Source: Vibrio ostreae
GTDB taxonomy: Bacteria; Pseudomonadota; Gammaproteobacteria; Enterobacterales; Vibrionaceae
Direction of reading: 5' to 3'
Assembly: GCF_019226825.1 (NCBI RefSeq)
Contig: NZ_CP076643.1
Span: forward strand, 496,001 to 560,000
Length of the DNA: 64,000 bases
Made by a program: the position numbers and the translations under genes. Below, piece by piece: positions 62,313 through 64,000 of this stretch. Position 1 is the first letter of the stretch, and each line of letters starts with the position of its first letter. The notes under the pieces were generated by a model. It did no database searches, was not told the origin of the DNA, and saw only the letters and a list, made by a program, of their open reading frames with translations.

Positions 62313-62993
62313 GTGAGTGAACGTTTATATATAAAAATTGCGACTGACATTTTAGCTCAGATTAAGCAAGGGGTGATTACGGTCGGTGAACGTATTCCGC
62401 CTGAGCGAAAGCTGGCTGATGAACTCGGTGTGAGTCGCACTGTTATCCGCGAAGCGATGGTATATCTGGAGTTACTCGGAGTCGCAGAAATAAGAAAGGG
62501 CTCAGGAGTTTATGTGATCCATGAAGAGCCGATTCATTTACCAAAAGAGCTTCCGGATGTTACGCCGTTTGAAGTGACTGAAGCACGACGCGTTCTGGAA
62601 TCCCAATTGGCGGCTATTGCCGCTGAAAAGGCCAGTGATGGCTTGATTCAAGAATTGGAACAATGCGTGATTTTGATGGAATCGGCCAAGCGTTTCTCCC
62701 GGCCGGAACTACGCAAAAGTGCCTCGGTTGATGCGGATATGCAATTTCATGTGCTGATTGCTCAAGCCAGTGAGAACCCGTTGCTGATCAAGTTCCATGC
62801 GGAACTTATGCAGAATCATATGGGAGGCGAGATGTGGGCCCGTTTGAATATCATGGCGGACGAGCCCGCAGAACGCGGAGTCTGGACTGACGATCATCGC
62901 AAAGTATTAGAAGCGATTAAGGCGCACGATCCCGAGGCGGCTTACAACGCAATGCAGAATCACCTAAATAATGTGATTTCTGAAATAACGTAG
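62313..62993 (+). CDS. GntR-family regulator, FCD subfamily (UxuR/RspR-like)
   Basis: A 226-residue regulator with a GTG start. The winged helix is YIKIATDILAQIKQGVITVGERIPPERKLADELGVSRTVIREAMVYLELLGVAEIRKGSGVYV. The FCD domain has TEARRVLESQLAAIAAEKASDGLIQELEQCVILM and VDADMQFHVLIAQASENPLL, ending in HNDHRKVLEAIKAHDPEAAYNAMQNHL-type residues. It lies 20 bases after manD and before rspB, so it likely controls this cluster through the operators at 60.9-61.0 kb. Confidence 0.92.
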   Translation: MSERLYIKIATDILAQIKQGVITVGERIPPERKLADELGVSRTVIREAMVYLELLGVAEIRKGSGVYVIHEEPIHLPKELPDVTPFEVTEARRVLESQLAAIAAEKASDGLIQELEQCVILMESAKRFSRPELRKSASVDADMQFHVLIAQASENPLLIKFHAELMQNHMGGEMWARLNIMADEPAERGVWTDDHRKVLEAIKAHDPEAAYNAMQNHLNNVISEIT

Positions 62994-63002
62994 GACAACT
63001 GT

Positions 63003-64000
63003 ATGAAATCTCTTGTTATTCAAAAACCGAATCAATTCCAGATGGTGGACAAGGTTCAACCGGAATGTGGGGCGGATGAGGTCGTAGTTAAAGTGGCATA
63101 TGCGGGGGTTTGTGGCTCAGACATGCATATTCTGCATGGCAACAACCCGTTTGTGGTTTATCCGAGAATCAGTGGTCACGAATTTTCTGGTGTGGTTGCT
63201 GAACTAGGTAACGATGTGTCGGGACTGGCTATAGGCGATCACGTCGTGGTTGATCCGGTCATTAACTGTGGCCACTGCCGCCCATGTCGTAACGGCCGTG
63301 CCAACAGTTGCCTGAATCTGCAGGTTATTGGTGTTCATCGCGATGGTGGTTTCTCTGAATATCAAGTCGTTCCAGCCGGTAATGTTTATCCGATTTCCAA
63401 CAAAATTCCATTGAAGCAGGCAGCCTTGGTTGAGCCTTACACTATAGCCGCTAACGTATTTGAACGCCTCAGACCTTGCGATGGCGACAGCGTGCTTATC
63501 TATGGTTCGGGTGTGATTGGCCTGACTCTGGTGCAAGTAGCAAAAGTGCTTGGCATTCCGTCGATTGTGGTTGACATCGTGGATGAGAAGTTAGCGGTGG
63601 CGAAGCAGCTGGGTGCTGAGCATGTCATCAACTCTAAAAAGCAGGATGTCGAAGCTGTAGTGATGGAATTGACCGGCGGCGAGGGAGTTCCGTTGATTGC
63701 TGATGCCGCTTGTATTCCATCTCTGGTACCGCAAATCCTGCGTCTGGCTGCTCCAGCTGGCTCCATTTGTCTGCTTGGTTTCTTGTCTGAGCCAAGTGAG
63801 TTGATGCAAATGGAAGTGATTAAGAAAGAGCTGACGATTGTGGGGTCACGTCTGAATAACAAAATGTTTGCCAAAGTGATCCCATGGATTGAATCAGGGC
63901 AGTTGAATACTGAGGCTATCGTTAGTCATGAATTTGCTTTTAGCGAGTTCTCTGAAGCGGTCAAACAGTTAGAAAACTCGCCGGAATCTACGCGTAAAGT
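63003..64000 (+). CDS. RspB-like zinc-dependent hexonate dehydrogenase, 3' end outside window
   Basis: A partial gene, open to the last base (about 332 residues seen). It begins MKSLVIQKPNQFQMVD after AGGA. A zinc-containing MDR fold is clear: the catalytic zinc region GVCGSDMHILHGNNPFVVYPRISGHEFSGVV, a structural zinc site with four Cys (NCGHCRPCRNGRANSC) and the nucleotide-binding IYGSGVIGLTLVQVAKVLG. It resembles RspB and L-galactonate or L-gulonate dehydrogenases. It probably oxidises an L-hexonate to feed the uxuB/manD steps. Confidence 0.9.
   Translation, partial: MKSLVIQKPNQFQMVDKVQPECGADEVVVKVAYAGVCGSDMHILHGNNPFVVYPRISGHEFSGVVAELGNDVSGLAIGDHVVVDPVINCGHCRPCRNGRANSCLNLQVIGVHRDGGFSEYQVVPAGNVYPISNKIPLKQAALVEPYTIAANVFERLRPCDGDSVLIYGSGVIGLTLVQVAKVLGIPSIVVDIVDEKLAVAKQLGAEHVINSKKQDVEAVVMELTGGEGVPLIADAACIPSLVPQILRLAAPAGSICLLGFLSEPSELMQMEVIKKELTIVGSRLNNKMFAKVIPWIESGQLNTEAIVSHEFAFSEFSEAVKQLENSPESTRK

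Noticed and set aside
1-64000. tRNA, rRNA, CRISPR arrays, integrase or phage genes
   Set aside because: None was seen on either strand; no repeated spacer pattern or transposase family motif was found.

Overview
The window looks like a piece of a Vibrionaceae (Vibrio-type gammaproteobacterial) replicon. This rests on the repertoire seen: a LamB-type porin, an OmpA of Vibrio type, msrPQ, mtgA, pdxY, a YfbU-like protein and a Tad pilus locus, at moderate GC and dense coding. The mixture of sugar, tricarboxylate, aromatic and uronate catabolism suggests an accessory-rich region such as the second chromosome. No rRNA, tRNA, CRISPR array, intact insertion sequence or phage gene was seen.

Layout. 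1-7 kb: a beta-glucan utilisation locus (LacI-type regulator, GH9 and GH16 glucanases, a surface-type lipoprotein, a LamB-family porin). 7.5-16.1 kb: a tricarboxylate-type module. It has a TctD/TctE-like two-component system with its own periplasmic binding protein, a PrpF-family isomerase, TctC, a fused TctA-TctB permease and a tandem universal stress protein. 16.7-18.4 kb: OmpA (frameshifted), then a foldable intergenic RNA-like stretch, a 39-residue Cys-rich microprotein and a small hypothetical. 18.5-27.6 kb: a complete-looking Tad/Flp pilus operon on the minus strand, apart from a missing TadZ. 28.0-31.6 kb: a YfbU-like protein, then a lipoprotein paired with a TpsB-type outer-membrane transporter. 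31.8-48.7 kb: chromosomal housekeeping and mixed genes (double-PAS chemoreceptor, msrPQ, Lrp, stand-alone leuA, phospholipase-like protein, PhoX, MtgA, MocR/PNPOx pair, MFS exporter, HAD and histidine phosphatases). 48.9-55.7 kb: a VanA/VanB-like aromatic oxygenase operon with an orphan DctP, a divergent FCD-GntR regulator, PdxY and an AAHS-type MFS permease. 55.8-59.4 kb: a subtilisin-like protease and a CSS-EAL phosphodiesterase. 59.4-64 kb: a uronate/hexonate module (UxuB-like, ManD/RspA-like, FCD-GntR, RspB-like dehydrogenase running off the end).

How it works together. Several modules pair a regulator with divergent or adjacent enzymes, and their intergenic regions hold inverted repeats that look like operators. 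The clearest are two GGATCC-centred sites 53 bp apart before the oxygenase operon, and a nested set between uxuB and manD. A good CRP-like site and a perfect palindrome lie upstream of flp.

Three genes (ompA, leuA, manD) are each broken by one base in a homopolymer run, and correcting that base restores a full-length protein of normal size. Read together, these look more like sequencing errors than real gene death. The best candidates for something undescribed are the TpsB-plus-lipoprotein pair at 28.6-31.6 kb and the structured leader with a Cys-rich microprotein at 17.9-18.2 kb.
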